Shown here: one piece after another, positions 35,561 through 48,550 of the stretch | How the letters are laid out: each line of letters starts with the position of its first letter | Position numbering within the stretch: the first letter of the stretch is position 1 | NCBI RefSeq assembly: GCF_964340395.1 | Contig: NC_135559.1 | Location: forward strand, 5,440,001-5,504,000 | Source: Glandiceps talaboti | Lineage: Eukaryota > Hemichordata > Enteropneusta > Spengelidae | Direction: 5' to 3' | DNA length: 64,000 nucleotides | Position numbers and translations under genes: made by a program | The notes under the pieces: model-generated | The model's database searches: none | What the model saw: the letters and a program-made list of their open reading frames with translations, nothing else | What the model was told of the DNA's origin: nothing

Positions 35561-38305
35561 AAGCCTGATATGCCCAGGAAATGTATCAGGGGGGAAAACC
35601 TAGAATTTCAATGAGAAACATTTTGTACATATATTTGTGGTATATTTATATATATTTATTATTCCAATGTAACATGACATATAAACATCGTGTATTGTTA
35701 CATTATATGTATATTATAAAAGAATTTGTCACAAAAAAAACGAACAAACATGCTACTGAGGAGGAGCAATTCAAGTAATATTAGGTGTAGAAAATTAAGA
35801 ATTTCATGAAATATATTGTTGGATAGTCTTTTCGTCTCCATAGAAGCCAATCAATAAACTAAGAAGTCGGGAAAATGCCAAGCTTTGACGTCAATAGCTT
35901 TGAATGTGGTTTGCCACTGAATACTAATGAGATGTAATCCAGTACAATTTTCCATGCCAAGCACTTCTGTTCTAGACAGTCTTTCAAGTTGTATTCAAAG
36001 CGTGGCTTTTGAGTTGAACGGAAAACCACACTGTGCTTGATCAAGCATGTGTGCTTTTTTCGCTGTAGCTTTTGTTCAAGTCACGCATAAGTATGACATG
36101 TTATGTTGCCAGGAATGTCAGGTAGTTCTGCTACTAATACAGTGTCTGAATTTATCTTCAATTTTCCCCTAGTGTGTTGTTTACAGCAGGGTCCTTTATT
36201 GACTAAATCATTATGTCAATGATAAGAGGCAATGTTTGAACTCTTGGTCTTGATATCAGGAATGTTTTTCAACAATTTGATTTGATTAACATTGTAAAAT
36301 TCCTAATTCTGGAAATATTTGCACCATTTTGCAATGTAGATGAAAGCTACAGGTACCTGCATTTCCAGTTGTTATTCCAACTGTTATCCCATCAATAATG
36401 GTTATTAATTACATCTATGTCTTTGCCAAGGTTTTGCATCCCTTATCATAAAACAAGGAAATCTGGCAAAATTACAATCTTTTTTCATAAAATGTTGATT
36501 TAAAACCTTGGTAAAATACTTGGTCAATTTAGATTTTTTAAACTACTTACCACTTTATTGAAAACAATATGCATAATATAAATACATGTAGCTAACAGCT
36601 TTCCAGATTTTAGCAGAAGATTTTGTTAAGAATTCAAGCGTAGATAAATTTAATTTTACATTAATTCTCTGTTACACATGAACCTTTCTCATCATGACGT
36701 CAATCATTTTTTGTAATAAATACTTCAGATGCTGTGAGTAGTACTTTCCTTTTGTAACTTTGAACCTAGTAGAATTCATAAATATTCATTCTCACACCTA
36801 CATGATTCACTTTGCATTTGAAGGTGTTTCCTTTAAAAGTTAATAGCTTCAATAATGTATGCAAAATAGTTACAAAATTGATCAGACTCCTGAGTCTGGA
36901 AACTGTGAAAATACTAAATGTTGTCAGAAAATTAGAGCTGATTCAGAACTTCATTTATCTTGACAGTATCTATCATGGGTATTGTGGATGTTTAACACTC
37001 TAAGTGCTGTCTGCTATGTGTTGATTACTAAGGTCAAAGGAGTATGCTTGATAATAAGGACTGATAATTGATATCATTAGCAAACCATCACCAATATACT
37101 CAACTAATTTCTAGACATAGATTTTTGATTTTCCATATTCACAGCACTGTGCAATCAATAAATGATATAATTAGGGCTATAATTAAAATTAAGTTACCCT
37201 TTCATGATAAATTAGACTGCAGACATATAAATTCTGGATGACTGCAGTGTGCATACTAGATGAAACCATGCCCCTACCTAGTAGCTATTTTCTCATTTTC
37301 ATTGAAATTAGTAGTTTTTGCTTGGTGATAGTGATTTTTGTTGTCAGTCCAATTTGTATTAAATTAAATACATTTATGAAGTTATTGAGTTCTACCTAGA
37401 GTGACTTTATATACTGTACCAGTATCATATGGGTTTTAAGACCTGGCTAGAAATGGGTAGTCTAGTCCCTATGCTATATAAGTATATTATGTGTATTGCT
37501 ACGATTTACACAGTCTAGTCTTTATACTGTATCATTACAATTTACACCTCCACTCATGTATAGTCAAAGTCATTACTCGAGAAGTCCTGAGATGCATGAT
37601 GCAATTTAAAATGCACCCACAATCACCTACAAAATCATTAACATAATGTCTTTGTTAATCAATCACAAAATTCTAACCAATAACACAGTCCCTCATAAAG
37701 TTAGTGTTTATTTGGGGCAGTTATGTAATGTCCAAATATGGTATAATTGTCAGTGCAGGATGTACTTTATACTGTGTACATCGCTATAACAATGGGGTTC
37801 ACTGATTGTATGAACAACTTTTTGTGCTGATTGAGGGACTTTGACTAGACATGGTTTTGTTAGAGACCATGTTGGCATCAAGACTAAGAAATGGGTAAAT
37901 TTGAAAAATTTTGCTTAAATTTCCATACGATGCCATGATTTTGGTGGAACCATGGTAATGTGCAATACCTTGGTAACTTGCTAGATATTAATAACCTAAA
38001 ACTTACTGCAAAATGCAGACATACCAAATTTTACATGAATTTTGACAGTTTTGTATAACATAGGCATTCTTCCAAATATAATGTTTATAAATCAAATTTT
38101 GAATTTTTTGGGAAAAAATTGGTTGTTTATAATGTAAACTTTCATTGGAGCAAAAATTCATTTAATGTCTTATTTAATTAGCATTGAATTCATATTACAA
38201 TTTGCCAAATGTTACAGTCTTGCTATTGTGTGTGTTGTTCTGAATTGAGAAAACACCCATTTCCGTCTGGGCTAGCTCCGAATGTTTTGACTTTTCACAA
38301 TCTGA
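35561..38305. other. AT-rich non-coding stretch, no gene seen
   Basis: Short frames only, none recognised. A weak local duplication of GTCTAGTC...ATTTACAC lies near 37457 and 37513. Confidence 0.55.
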
Positions 38306-38513
38306 TGGTTTTGATATACACTGTAATATCAGTGTTATCTTAAAGGCAGTGAACATCCATGCGTCCAAGATAATATTCAGTGTTTTGGATTTCCATAAAA
38401 TGTGGTTTTGATATCGTCTATGTTATCATGTTATTTCTAAAGAAGTAAACATCCATTCCACTAACACATGTATAAATGTCTGTGTTCACGTGTTTTGAAT
38501 TCATAAAGAACGT
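38306..38513. repeat. Diverged tandem duplication, about 97 bp, 2 copies
   Basis: TGGTTTTGATAT occurs at 38306 and 38403. Both copies then carry a GTTATC or TTATCATGTTAT block, AAAG, GTGAACATCCAT or GTAAACATCCAT, and GTGTTTTGGATTTCATAAA-like ends. Copy 2 is slightly longer. Confidence 0.75.
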
Positions 38514-40561
38514 GATAGAATGAACCGCTGTTTTGCATGCAAGAATAATGGGTATCGTATTGGTGATCAACTACTTATTTCATAAGGCTCAAAGCAATAT
38601 GCAATATTTATAAGCTGAAATGCTAGCTTTGCTGTGAGACATATTCCTTTCATGTTAAATATTCAGTCATTATCCTTCTAACTTGTTTGTCTTCACGGTT
38701 TACTAGAGCTAGGGTAATGTGAATGACAAAACATGCCTTAAAATTGTATAGGTTATATATGAAGAAGATAATATATATTTCCCCAAAAAACCTCTTGACA
38801 AATATCATCCTTGGGGAGTTTGTGACTATACCTTGGAAAGGGTTACGATTAGAATGGTGTGCATGCTAAATTTAACATTTCAAACATACTACAATATTTA
38901 ACATTACGAGTATAGTTTCATTTTCTGCGAATAATAAGATGTATTCAAATGACAGACAGCTTGTATGAAGGGAAGTATTAAGTAGGTAAAAATCTACTTT
39001 AAATATCCAAGTATTTTACCAGGGTTCCCCACCCAAAATACAGGGTACATTATGCAAATTTTTCCTGGTTTTTCCCTTCTAATCTGTTACCCAACTTTAG
39101 CGAAAAGTTGTTGTAATGCTGGACATGGAAATGTTATTGCAGTAACATACAACAGTGAAATAAGAAAAGCTTGTGTATAAACAACAAAACTGACAAAATG
39201 TTAATCAACAAACAGATTTACCTATATTGTACTTCATTTAAATATGCCAGTGTGAAGCATATGAAGAAAACTCAAATAATGCTTGGCTAAAGATGCCAAA
39301 TACTTGTTTTTTGACCACTCAATGACAACACATTAATGATGATTGGCAAACAAACCAAAATTTTTCTCACAAATGTACATAATTAATCAGTAGTCATGTC
39401 ATATGCATACATCAGTGAACATTGTTTTCGCTAAGACTTTTTGCAATGATAATCTCAGGTATAACTCACATAATAGATTTCTATATCTACATCAGTTTTA
39501 GTCATGAAACTTGTCCTATGTATTGCCTGGGGAACTACATGTATATGACATACCCTTGAGAACAAATATCTCAAGTATATTTTTCATATATATTCTTTCT
39601 ATTATTCAGTAGGTCATTCTTTCCATTATGTACTTGACATGTAATAGACATTTGTCATATCTTGAACCAAGAAATATGGTCTGTGCTAAGAGGTATATTA
39701 TTCTCTTGCCTTCCATTAGTATGTACTTGACTTGATTTTCCTCTGTTGTTGAATGAGTGCATATAATTAGAAATTTACCATATTGCATACATGTATACAT
39801 AGCATTCATATGTTTGTGAAAATACACAAATACGACATGTTTACTTTCCATGATCAATTATGGTTAAACATCGTCCTGATGGTCTACATTATTTGTTGAA
39901 TCTACCTAGACATACAGCACTTTTGTTATCATGTTCTTAAGTAGATAAAATCTCTGAGTTCCCTGGACATTAGCTGTTTTTTTCTAAAGAAATTAAATGC
40001 AATATGTAGGAAACCATGCAAGGTTGACTGGATTTCCTGATATTCAAACACAAACCATACTTATTTGTGCAAATATTTTGAAATTGAAAAGTATTTCATA
40101 AATCCTTTCTAGTGAATTCTTAATGGAATATGCTGTTAAGTATTATCATATTCCAACATGCCTGGAGTGTATTGCTTTTTCTGGCATATATATTTTTACA
40201 CGACGTATTTAAAATTTGGGTGTTCTTTAGTCTGTACCATTAAGTGTTTCATGAAATGTAACTAGTGCTCTCAGATATACATTTATTTCTTATACATCTC
40301 AAAGAATATATGCATATTAATTATGCAAATATTCCTACTTTGACTCATGAATAATAACTATTACCATGTCGTTGTATTTATTAGTCAATGAATAATTTGT
40401 GTCATACAGTATGAAATATTCACACTTGACACCTGTACTCTATATAAATGCATATAAGATGCATCCACTATTCAAGTGCATATACAATATGAATGTTTTT
40501 GACATGCGCAATTAAACAAATGGACTATATAAGACTTCTAGTTATTTAAATCAAAGTCCCT
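38514..40561. other. AT-rich non-coding stretch, no gene seen
   Basis: The longest frame is 83 codons (39606-39857, minus) and is not recognised. No arrays or element ends were seen. Confidence 0.55.
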
Positions 40562-40591
40562 ACCTTCCCCTCTCCACCCTCCCCTCTCCAC
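40562..40591. repeat. Short C-rich direct repeat
   Basis: CTTCCCCTCTCCAC is followed directly by CCTCCCCTCTCCAC, a 14-bp tandem duplication within a pyrimidine tract. Confidence 0.85.
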
Positions 40592-41140
40592 ATAAGTGTG
40601 ATGATATATAATACATTGGTATTTGTTAACATCCATAATCAGTGCAATTATTAATGGTTCTTTTTTATAGTGCTAATTACTTGAAATTTTGGTTATTTTT
40701 TAAATAAGTTTGTCTTTATTTTATTTGTGATAATATCCTGGTCATACCATAGAAAAAGGATGACAATTTAAATGTAATTTACTTATATCTAATGGTTACT
40801 TTCAAAAACCATCATTGAGCTTAATGTTTCAAAATAAGCTATCTCTAAAGAGAATAGATCTCCATTTAAAATGGCTAATGATAATACCAAAATCAATCTT
40901 TATTCTTACAATAGTAAATTAAATGGACTGAATACATGTAACAGTGAGATTGTATGTTCCTTGTAAGTTCTTGAAAGTCCATGGATTTCAAACCCTATGC
41001 CTTGAACATTGTTGCAAGATATAATCCCATGGTAACATAATTTATAGTCTGGCCAGCAATGTGTTAGTGAACTTTTCATTGGTGAAATATCAAGTAATAG
41101 TCTGATGTTGAAGACTAACTTACTGCTAGATAATGACATT
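40592..41140. other. AT-rich non-coding stretch, no gene seen
   Basis: A 77-codon minus frame (40906-41139) shows no recognisable domain. Nothing else was seen. Confidence 0.5.
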
Positions 41141-41269
41141 AATTAACCACAATTTATGATAGAAATTGATTCAAAAACACCTGGAAACTCATGGAAATTG
41201 ACATTTGTTGACCACTGAATATGAAAGAAATAAACTCAGAAACACCTGGCATGTATTTGAATGACATAA
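41141..41269. repeat. Diverged tandem duplication, about 64 bp, 2 copies
   Basis: Both units carry TTAACCAC or TTGACCAC, an AATTTATGA or GAATATGA step, GAAAT, a CAAAAACACCTGG or CAGAAACACCTGG block and ATGACAT- or TTGACAT-type ends. Confidence 0.7.
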
Positions 41270-42703
41270 CTTGTGTGAACCCTGGTGGAAGATATAAGAG
41301 TTGAAGTCATATATGTTGAGTTCAAATGTCAACAATTCCAGTTTCAGAAATGCTTTTGTACATGATCAGACAGTACATAAGTAGACAGATGTTAAAAGCG
41401 TTTCTCAATCACCAGTTAAAGTTCACTTACAGAAGTCAAACTGTTTTTCATAACAGACAGCTTGTCGATAGTGTGGGCAGGATATGTCTTCCTTGAACAA
41501 AAGATTGCGTCAATTATAAAACCTTGATTTCTTGAATAAGACCAATTGAGATGAGATATTAGATGCAAAACAAGTTGAAGATTTAAGCCAATTTTTTATC
41601 TCCTTTTTAGCTAAAACCATGATTTTTATTACATTTATGGGTTATCCAAGTTACTAAATACATATAATAAATGAGTGTATGTAAATGCTGTTATACATCA
41701 CATATAGAAGATGAAAAAATCTTCCTATACAGTTTCCCTTAATGAAATTTAAAGAATAGAATTTTTAAAACAAAGCTAAAATAGTATAGTCAGTGTTAAT
41801 ACATTTCCAGTAAAAAATAAGTGTAAGGAAATAATATTTAATAATAATATTTCAATAACTTTAAATACAGCAATTCAATAAAATAACTGTATCTCAAAGT
41901 ATAATTGTTCTGAATGTATACATCATAATTGTTTTGAAATGTCACAATTCTTTTGTCCTTATTTCTAACTTGGTTTGTATTTTGTTATTAGTGATTAGAC
42001 TTTAGGAATTTGGCTTATTTGTGGTTTATATTGTAAATTGCTGTTATATTGGTTCTTTTAATTTATTTTACCTTTAATAAAGCTGTGGGATTGATTGTAT
42101 GTGTACTCAATAAATAAATAAATAACAGTTTCAATACCCTAGATAAATCAAGGCTTGTGAAATCACCAAGAGAAATAACGATATTTATAATTGTTATGGC
42201 AGATGGATAAAATACAGTGTCAAATAGCAAATGTATGCAGGTAGTGTAAACACTGTCGATGATTTTAAAAATAATTCTGGATAAGAAACTAAAAGGGGTT
42301 AGCATATTGCATGCTTTTACTTTGATCTCTAAAATGTCAATGAATTTATTCAGTTAGTAATTACAGTTTAGTGAATACATGTAACATCTAGTGAAAATAC
42401 AGCTCCTCAAAGTGTATAAAATCATAGAAAATTAAGTGCCAATTTAAATATCAACATCATATAATGTAACATGTATAGTTCCAATAAAATGCCTTGCAAC
42501 GTATTAAAGTTAGATTTCTAAGCATTTGTTTTTTAAACTATAAATTTTGATTTGTTCATCTCTACTACATGTATACATTTGGACATTTTTTTTCAATGTA
42601 GTAGGAAATTACCTGGCTGGATCAGAATAGGACAAGAAGTGTCGAAGTCACGGTGTTGACAAAGAAATTGAATGTTTGTTATTTGAATGATATGGATAAC
42701 AAC
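41270..42703. other. AT-rich non-coding stretch, no gene seen
   Basis: It contains a short AATA microsatellite at about 42109-42124. Short frames only. No element was recognised before 42704. Confidence 0.55.
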
Positions 42704-42974
42704 AATAGACCATTCCAGACTTCAAACAGGAAATTGAGAATGCAGCGCTCTCGCTCAAATTGGGGGTATCATCACCTCATAGTATTGTTTCTTAATTGCG
42801 TTATCCCTTGGTATTCTGTAAAAGTGTAAATCAGGAATGTTTTTCATATTGTTCAGATATTGAGGAAAGCAGCAGTACTCTATGATAACCAAGTAAACTA
42901 TACCATGTATACCCCCAAAGTGCACACAGACAGGAAGTAGAGCGCCACCATAGCAAATTTTGGAAAGGCCTATT
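42704..42974. mobile_element. 271-bp inverted-repeat element (MITE-like)
   Basis: AATAGACCATTCCAGACTT at the left end is partly complementary to AAATTTTGGAAAGGCCTATT at the right end. Further in, ATTGGGGGTAT (left) mirrors ATACCCCCAAA (right), and GCGCTCT mirrors AGCGC, though at unequal distances. The element is GC-richer than its surroundings and holds no long frame. No clear target-site duplication was seen. Its outer word AATAGACC is also found at one end of the element at 48551-48855. Confidence 0.55.
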
Positions 42975-43676
42975 CTAGGTATGTTTCAGAACAAATATGC
43001 AGAAATGATCATGAAATCCTCATAGACTTATTTTGCAATAATGCTATACGCGATGCTTCAGTGCTAGTGAAAGGATTCATGGAGCGATTCAAGTGAGGAC
43101 GTATTGACAAAACATGTACAGCTGCAGCAGCCATTGTGTTGACTATCAATATTGTAACAAATGATTTCAATAAGTTAAATGGATTCATATGAATACCAGT
43201 ATTGTGATTATTTCACATGTATTGAAAGGGTTGTAAAAAGCCAACTTTGCACTTTATGGAAATTTTTGCATCAGGGACATAGCATGCGTGAATATATTTA
43301 TATGTGAGTGTAAAGTACCATATACATATACCATATATAAAAAAAAAGTCAAGTTGATAACTTACCCTTGTCTACTTTTCAGGTCAACTGTATTTTTTAA
43401 GGTATTTAATAGTGAAAAATTCATCTAACAGAATATGGAGGTGATATAAAAATGATATGATTTAATACACACATGTACTTGAAGACTTGCTTTCTAACTG
43501 GGTTAGCATTTGTCTAGTATCCGGTATTGGGCTATCTCAGTGCCAACTTTGGGCTGCCACATTAACACAAAATACCAACATGTGTACTAGCAAAAAGGGC
43601 ATAATTAATGCCTACATTATAATGGTTATAACAGAAGGCATACATTGCATAACTATAGACTGCATAATCAGAAAAG
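42975..43676. other. Non-coding stretch, no gene seen
   Basis: The segment 43040-43140 is slightly GC-richer, with a short plus-strand frame encoding AIRDASVLVKGFMERFK before a stop. There is not enough to call an exon. CATATACATATACCATATA lies near 43318. Confidence 0.4.
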
Positions 43677-43702
43677 AAGATAAGATAAGATAAGATAAGA
43701 TA
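43677..43702. repeat. AGATA pentanucleotide microsatellite
   Basis: Five uninterrupted GATAA units. It also forms a row of GATA words. Confidence 0.93.
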
Positions 43703-44287
43703 CTTGTAAATTAAATCCCTAGAAGGGTAATTATAACACCTACTGTACAAAACATTGATAAAAATGAAGACACAACTTACAAACTAAAAAGGAAAACATG
43801 TATAACCCAATAAATATTTACAGTCCTCCGGAAATTTTGCACATGACAGATAAAAGCAAGGTCATATAAAAGAACCCTCAGAAAAGGCTTTATGATATGT
43901 TATATATAATGCAAGAAACATGGCTGGTTGATTTCTCTTCCAAATGTAATACTCTATAGGAAAGTAAAGTGACTTTGAAATGCTAAATTAAAAACGAATG
44001 CGAAGTTTGGTCCATCTCCAACATCTCCAACAGACTGGAATTGATGTAATTATTCATCATTAATGTCTCTCTCAGAGACTTGTGAAATAACTCTGAAAGC
44101 ATCCTTAGATACAAGACAGTAAAATAAAAATTGAATGTAAAATACCTTAAGTTCCCTATCCCACTTTTGAAAACAAGTTATTGGAACATATAATTTTATC
44201 TCACCTACTGATTTATCTTCTCAGAAAGTTGCCTTAGTTTGAAGGTGCAACTAATTATTAATGTTTTGAAAAAACTCATTTCAGTTT
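43703..44287. other. AT-rich non-coding stretch, no gene seen
   Basis: No frame or element of note. Confidence 0.5.
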
Positions 44288-44405
44288 GATTCCCTTCGGC
44301 CATACATGATGTGTGTGGCTTATGTGTGATTATGATCCCTTTGGCTGTGCATAATGTATGTGGTTGATGTATGATCCCCATTGGTGTACATGATATACAC
44401 AGTGT
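44288..44405. repeat. Diverged tandem repeat, 39-46 bp, 3 copies
   Basis: GATTCCCTTCGGC (44288), GATCCCTTTGGC (44334) and GATCCCCATTGG (44373) each start a unit that continues with a CATACATGATG-, CATAATGTATG- or TACATGATATA-type block and, in the first two, TGTGGCTTATGT or TGTGGTTGATGT. Confidence 0.78.
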
Positions 44406-45235
44406 TAGGGCATTTAAAGTTGTATTTGCTATATTCATCAGTTAATAGATAAATGGAACAGCAGAAACAAATCGTTGTAACTTATTGATATATAGAAACA
44501 AGTAGACATTTCTGAAGACTGTTTTTAAATTAAAAAAATAATGAAGGCCATATCGATTCAAGGATTTGAGAATATAAAGATTTATGTTGTTGTTAATTTG
44601 GGTTAGCTGCAGCCTTTCTCAATCTGATTGAATTAAATCCAACTTGGTGCGATATCTGTATTTACCTCTGTCATTTTTGTTCTATAACTTATAAGCACCT
44701 TGTATCTACATCTGACATAGTACCATATTCTTGTCCAAAACGCGAGCACTGAGTGTATTTACTCAACAAATGAGAATGCATAATATGCTGAAACATACAG
44801 GTACAGTAACTCAGAATGCTTTGTTCGAAAATAGCTCATGTGCAGTGTGCAGACAACGCTGTTATTGTAATTGTTCAGTGGTTCTCTTTGTTTCAATTTT
44901 GACTGTTGTGTGTTAGTTGTATGACTTGTATGAAATTTGTATGTGAACTCCTAGTCCTATGGTATTGTGTCACTTCATCAGATTGCAGTCTTTCTGTGCA
45001 TCTGTCTGTGTATAGTCATTTTGCAGCTTACACAAGCTGATTTCAGTCAAACTTGATATAATGGTTACAGATATGTACAATCATGTATATACCTGTCTGT
45101 TTTTTTAAATGACCAACTATTAATCTTGCCAAATGATTGCAATAAAGTCTGATCTAAATTTGTAGTTTGTATAATATCAGTTAGTATTTTACAAAGAAAA
45201 TAACTTATTTAAAATGTCTTTAATAGTGAAACTAA
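44406..45235. other. AT-rich non-coding stretch, no gene seen
   Basis: Short frames only (for example 44731-44916). A TCTGTCTGTG segment lies near 45002. Nothing else was recognised. Confidence 0.5.
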
Positions 45236-45350
45236 CCTTGACCTTGATATCGAAGGGCAGTTGTCAATTGACCTTAACCTTGATATCGAAGGTCACTTGT
45301 CAAAATCAGGCTAATCTCTTGCATATTACCACCTGTATAAATGTATACCT
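45236..45350 (+). repeat. GACCTTGA-type dispersed repeat, copy 1 (internally duplicated)
   Basis: ACCTTGACCTTGATATCGAA is followed about 37 bases later by ACCTTAACCTTGATATCGAA, then GGTCACTTGTCAAAATCAGG and TTGCATATTACC. Related sequences at 59270-59360 and 59543-59610 keep the order GACCTT, GGTCA, TTATCA(A/G)A(A/T)TC and CATAT. Dispersed GACCTTGACCTT repeats are common in several marine invertebrate genomes (general knowledge, not checked here). Confidence 0.7.
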
Positions 45351-47704
45351 TGAAATAGTATATTTTCCAAACAGTGCATAAATAAGAATGTGTCAAATAT
45401 TCCATATCATCAGAGCATATCATGTGTATCATACATATCATGTAAATATCTGATTTATTTTACAACTTCATATCAACATATAAATGGTTACCACTTCTTT
45501 GTCTAAAAGTTACACATTTTGAAAATCATTTTACTTGTAATTGTTCCTTTTTCTATGCTGCAGCAGTGACTTTTGAAATCTGTAGATAAACAAATCTGTA
45601 AAACATAATGATCTAGACATAAAGAAGATAATTACCTAAAAAAATGTTAATTCATTTACTGGGCAGTGAACAGGAGTTGAAATCTGGAAATTATAAAACT
45701 TCAAAAGGTAGCTAGCTTCCAGTTATACCAATTCATATAGCAGCACAGCACGAGTTGAACAGCTGACAACAAGCAGTCAAGCTCCATAGTCCATATTTGG
45801 AAACTGATACCCTAAAAATAAATTGGAGATCAGAAATTAGGATAAGATGGAAGGGGAGTATAAATATCATCGTGAGCAACTGTATCAACGAATATATGCA
45901 TGGTGCACATTGGGGTATCGCATTCCCATTTGTCATACGTAAATTCTTGTTCTTAGTTCTCAGTGCTTACAGCGTGGGTTTTGATGTCATGACTTGTGGG
46001 CATACTCTGATTAATACATGCTATCAAATGGTAATCCAGAGATGGAGACTTAAGTTGTATGGTGCCGAATTGACGGGGAATTCAGCTATAGGAGGCAGCA
46101 CACAGATGCAAGCTTTCTTAGGATAATGTTACGATTTATTCATACACCATGTGGGTCTCGGAGATATAAAGTGACCTCAAGTATTCTGTTATTTACATGA
46201 TTCAGAATGTAAATAACATTGTTTGCTTCAAGATAGGATTGTAACATTACATTAAATACCACATCAAAAGCCTCTTCACAAGAAGCAAACACATTTCATG
46301 TAATCGGACAATTCATAGGAAATTTTAAATAATACAACATTTTCAAATAACAATAAGATTATTTTTAAATTAAGGTTTTGATGTCAATTATTAGTGTTAC
46401 TAACAACACAGATGAAAACTGGATGGTCTCAACTGAATACTTTTCAAAGGGCAGCCAAAAGCTCTGACTTACCAATTTTGCCTGTTACAGAATATCATAT
46501 TAGGTCAATAAAATATCAGTCCAATATATCGCATGACCCCACAGTCCAAAAATATTCATTACTGTCAACTTTTAGTCCATGATTAAATTTGATAATATTT
46601 TGAACATCGACAATAATTATACTCTGTGTATAACTTGGGTAGTAAATTGGATTTCTTGGTTTAAAATAATAAAAGGGAAATATTTGAAATGGTTCAACAC
46701 TTTTAATTATCTTTTATTTAGTTTGATCAAGAGGCACTCAAACAATCATCCGTCAGCAAGTACTATGTAACCACCCATTATTGCATTGACTCATGATTGA
46801 TACAAGATATGATTGAAATTTTGGCATTATTGTAAATCATTTTCTGACTTTGTGAGTAGCAATGGTGTAGTCCAAAAATATTCATTCTCTCAACATATAA
46901 AATGAAAGTCAGAGGAACAATGAAGAAAAGCTTCACGTAGTTATACTAACTATAGCACTTTGAAATGTGTTTAATTGTGGTGCAGACTTGCCTTTGTCAG
47001 GATGTATTTTACTTTGAGATTAAGAAGCAAGAAGCAGATACACTTGGTAAAGGGTGTGTAGTTACTGTACCGGCACAATGTTGACTAACAGAAGTGTTCA
47101 CTAAGCGACCCTGAAATGACCTTGAGGCAATCTTATGACCATTATTGGTAGCTGATGGCCATGAGTTAGCAACTGGCTGTGTCTAATGAGGAGATCGAAT
47201 CAAAGTACAATTTGTATTTCTTAACCCTTTGAATGTACTGTAATTCATTAGGACCATAACGAGATTGCAAATTATTAAAAATCACTGTTTTAAGACTGTA
47301 CCATACAGATAGTTCTCTCAGTTTCATCTCCCTGTCTCCCAAGTAGACTATTGAAGTATGCCTCTCAATTCTTTTCAAATCCAAAATATAGTGATTATGA
47401 TATAAAGGTATCATTTTTTATCCTTTTTCACCTTGCCTATAGTATTACCCAGCTCCATCTTAGAACTATGTGCAAGTCATAGTCAAAAGTTCAACATGTT
47501 GTTTGAGGGGTATATGATATACAACTGAAATGGTACACTAAGTATTTCATCCTTCGGTTTTTCCTGACTACTTGAATTATGTAATTTAAATTGTTATTCT
47601 GTAAATATGGCTTGGAATCTTATGTTGGCAGAATGTATGAAGTGTACTTTTGATGTTGTCTCATTAATTACATTCTGAACAAATCTGTTGAAGGAGTGTA
47701 TATT
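45351..47704. other. Non-coding stretch with two unrecognised frames
   Basis: The 109-codon frame at 45797-46126 is described separately. AGTCCAAAAATATTCATT occurs at about 46542 and again near 46871, a small dispersed duplication. No RNA gene or transposon was recognised. Confidence 0.5.
45797..46126 (+). other. 109-codon open frame, unrecognised
   Basis: The translation has a mixed composition, with a charged N-terminal part, a hydrophobic stretch (residues about 42-60, FPFVIRKFLFLVLSAYSVGF) and a Gly/Ser/Gln-rich end. No known domain was recognised. A shorter minus frame overlaps it. It stands alone without flanking exons, so I treat it as probably non-coding. Confidence 0.2.
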
Positions 47705-47915
47705 GAAAGGTCAATAATTGGAAATATCCCCCGTTTCTTGATCATTGTATACCTCAAAGCAGGTAAGTATCTGAGTATAATCCACAAGAATTGAGTACAC
47801 AATGACTTCAAGTAGATACTTGCATACCCTTTGGAAATATCTTCCATAAGACCTAAAGAGGACCTTGGTATGAAGGTCGATAATTGAAATATTCCCTTTT
47901 TTAGTTATATCCATA
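47705..47915. repeat. Diverged duplication with period about 168 bp
   Basis: GAAAGGTCAATAATTGGAAA then TATCCCCCGTTT at 47705 recurs as GAAGGTCGATAATTGAAATA then TTCCCTTTTTT at 47873. The sequence between the two also contains a GGAAATATCTTCC variant. Only the marker blocks are conserved. Confidence 0.55.
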
Positions 47916-48012
47916 TTGACTGGGTCAATATATAGAAATGATGGGTTTCAAAAAATATATATTGACTTTGCATACAATTAGGTATAAACAAGATCTATGT
48001 ATAATTGAAAGA
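47916..48012. other. AT-rich spacer
   Basis: No features were seen between the duplication and the hairpin that follows. Confidence 0.5.
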
Positions 48013-48097
48013 AAATCATCGCGTCGGTGCAGTAAGGTCGTTTCTGCCTATACAATTGCATAGCAGATACGTGCTTACTGCACTGACGCAATGATAT
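48013..48097. ncRNA. 85-base imperfect hairpin, miRNA-precursor-sized; RNA gene or mini-MITE
   Basis: The left arm, with ATCATCGCGTCGGTGCAGTAAG near 48016-48036, pairs with CTTACTGCACTGACGC and ATGAT on the right (48074-48095). Pairing continues inward through CG/CG and TCTGC/GCAGA to a loop around CAATTG. The stem is about 38 pairs long with scattered mismatches and one bulge, and is GC-richer than its AT-rich flanks. Length and mismatch pattern fit an animal pre-miRNA, but the same shape is produced by short foldback transposons. I do not recognise a known miRNA seed. Strand is undetermined. Confidence 0.35.
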
Positions 48098-48550
48098 ATC
48101 CTTTGTATTTTGTCCTGTCCTTTACAGATTATATGTATTCATGAAATTATGAACAGATCAATATAATGATCAGGCTCTCTCAGTCAAACACTTGATGTAG
48201 GTTGCTGCTTTTTTTCAGTACTCTTGTTTTCCTCCGGAAAGAAGATTAAACAAAATTGAAATTTGTTGAACAATAATGTAAGTTTGAAAACAAAATTGAG
48301 TCCTAAACCAAAGTACTGACTTATGACTAGTATTTTCGACCTCAGTTTAGGAGTTTAAAATGAGATTATGCTCAGTTTAGACTTCTAATTTGATTTCGAA
48401 TTTGATGCGTGACATCTTCGTATGTATAATTTACACATCTATTCTTGCAATGTGGATTCATACATGTAAAGCAACTTTCAATAAGATAATGTCTGAATGG
48501 ATGAAATATAATAAGATGAGATGTAATAGACTGTCACTGTGATTTCGATT

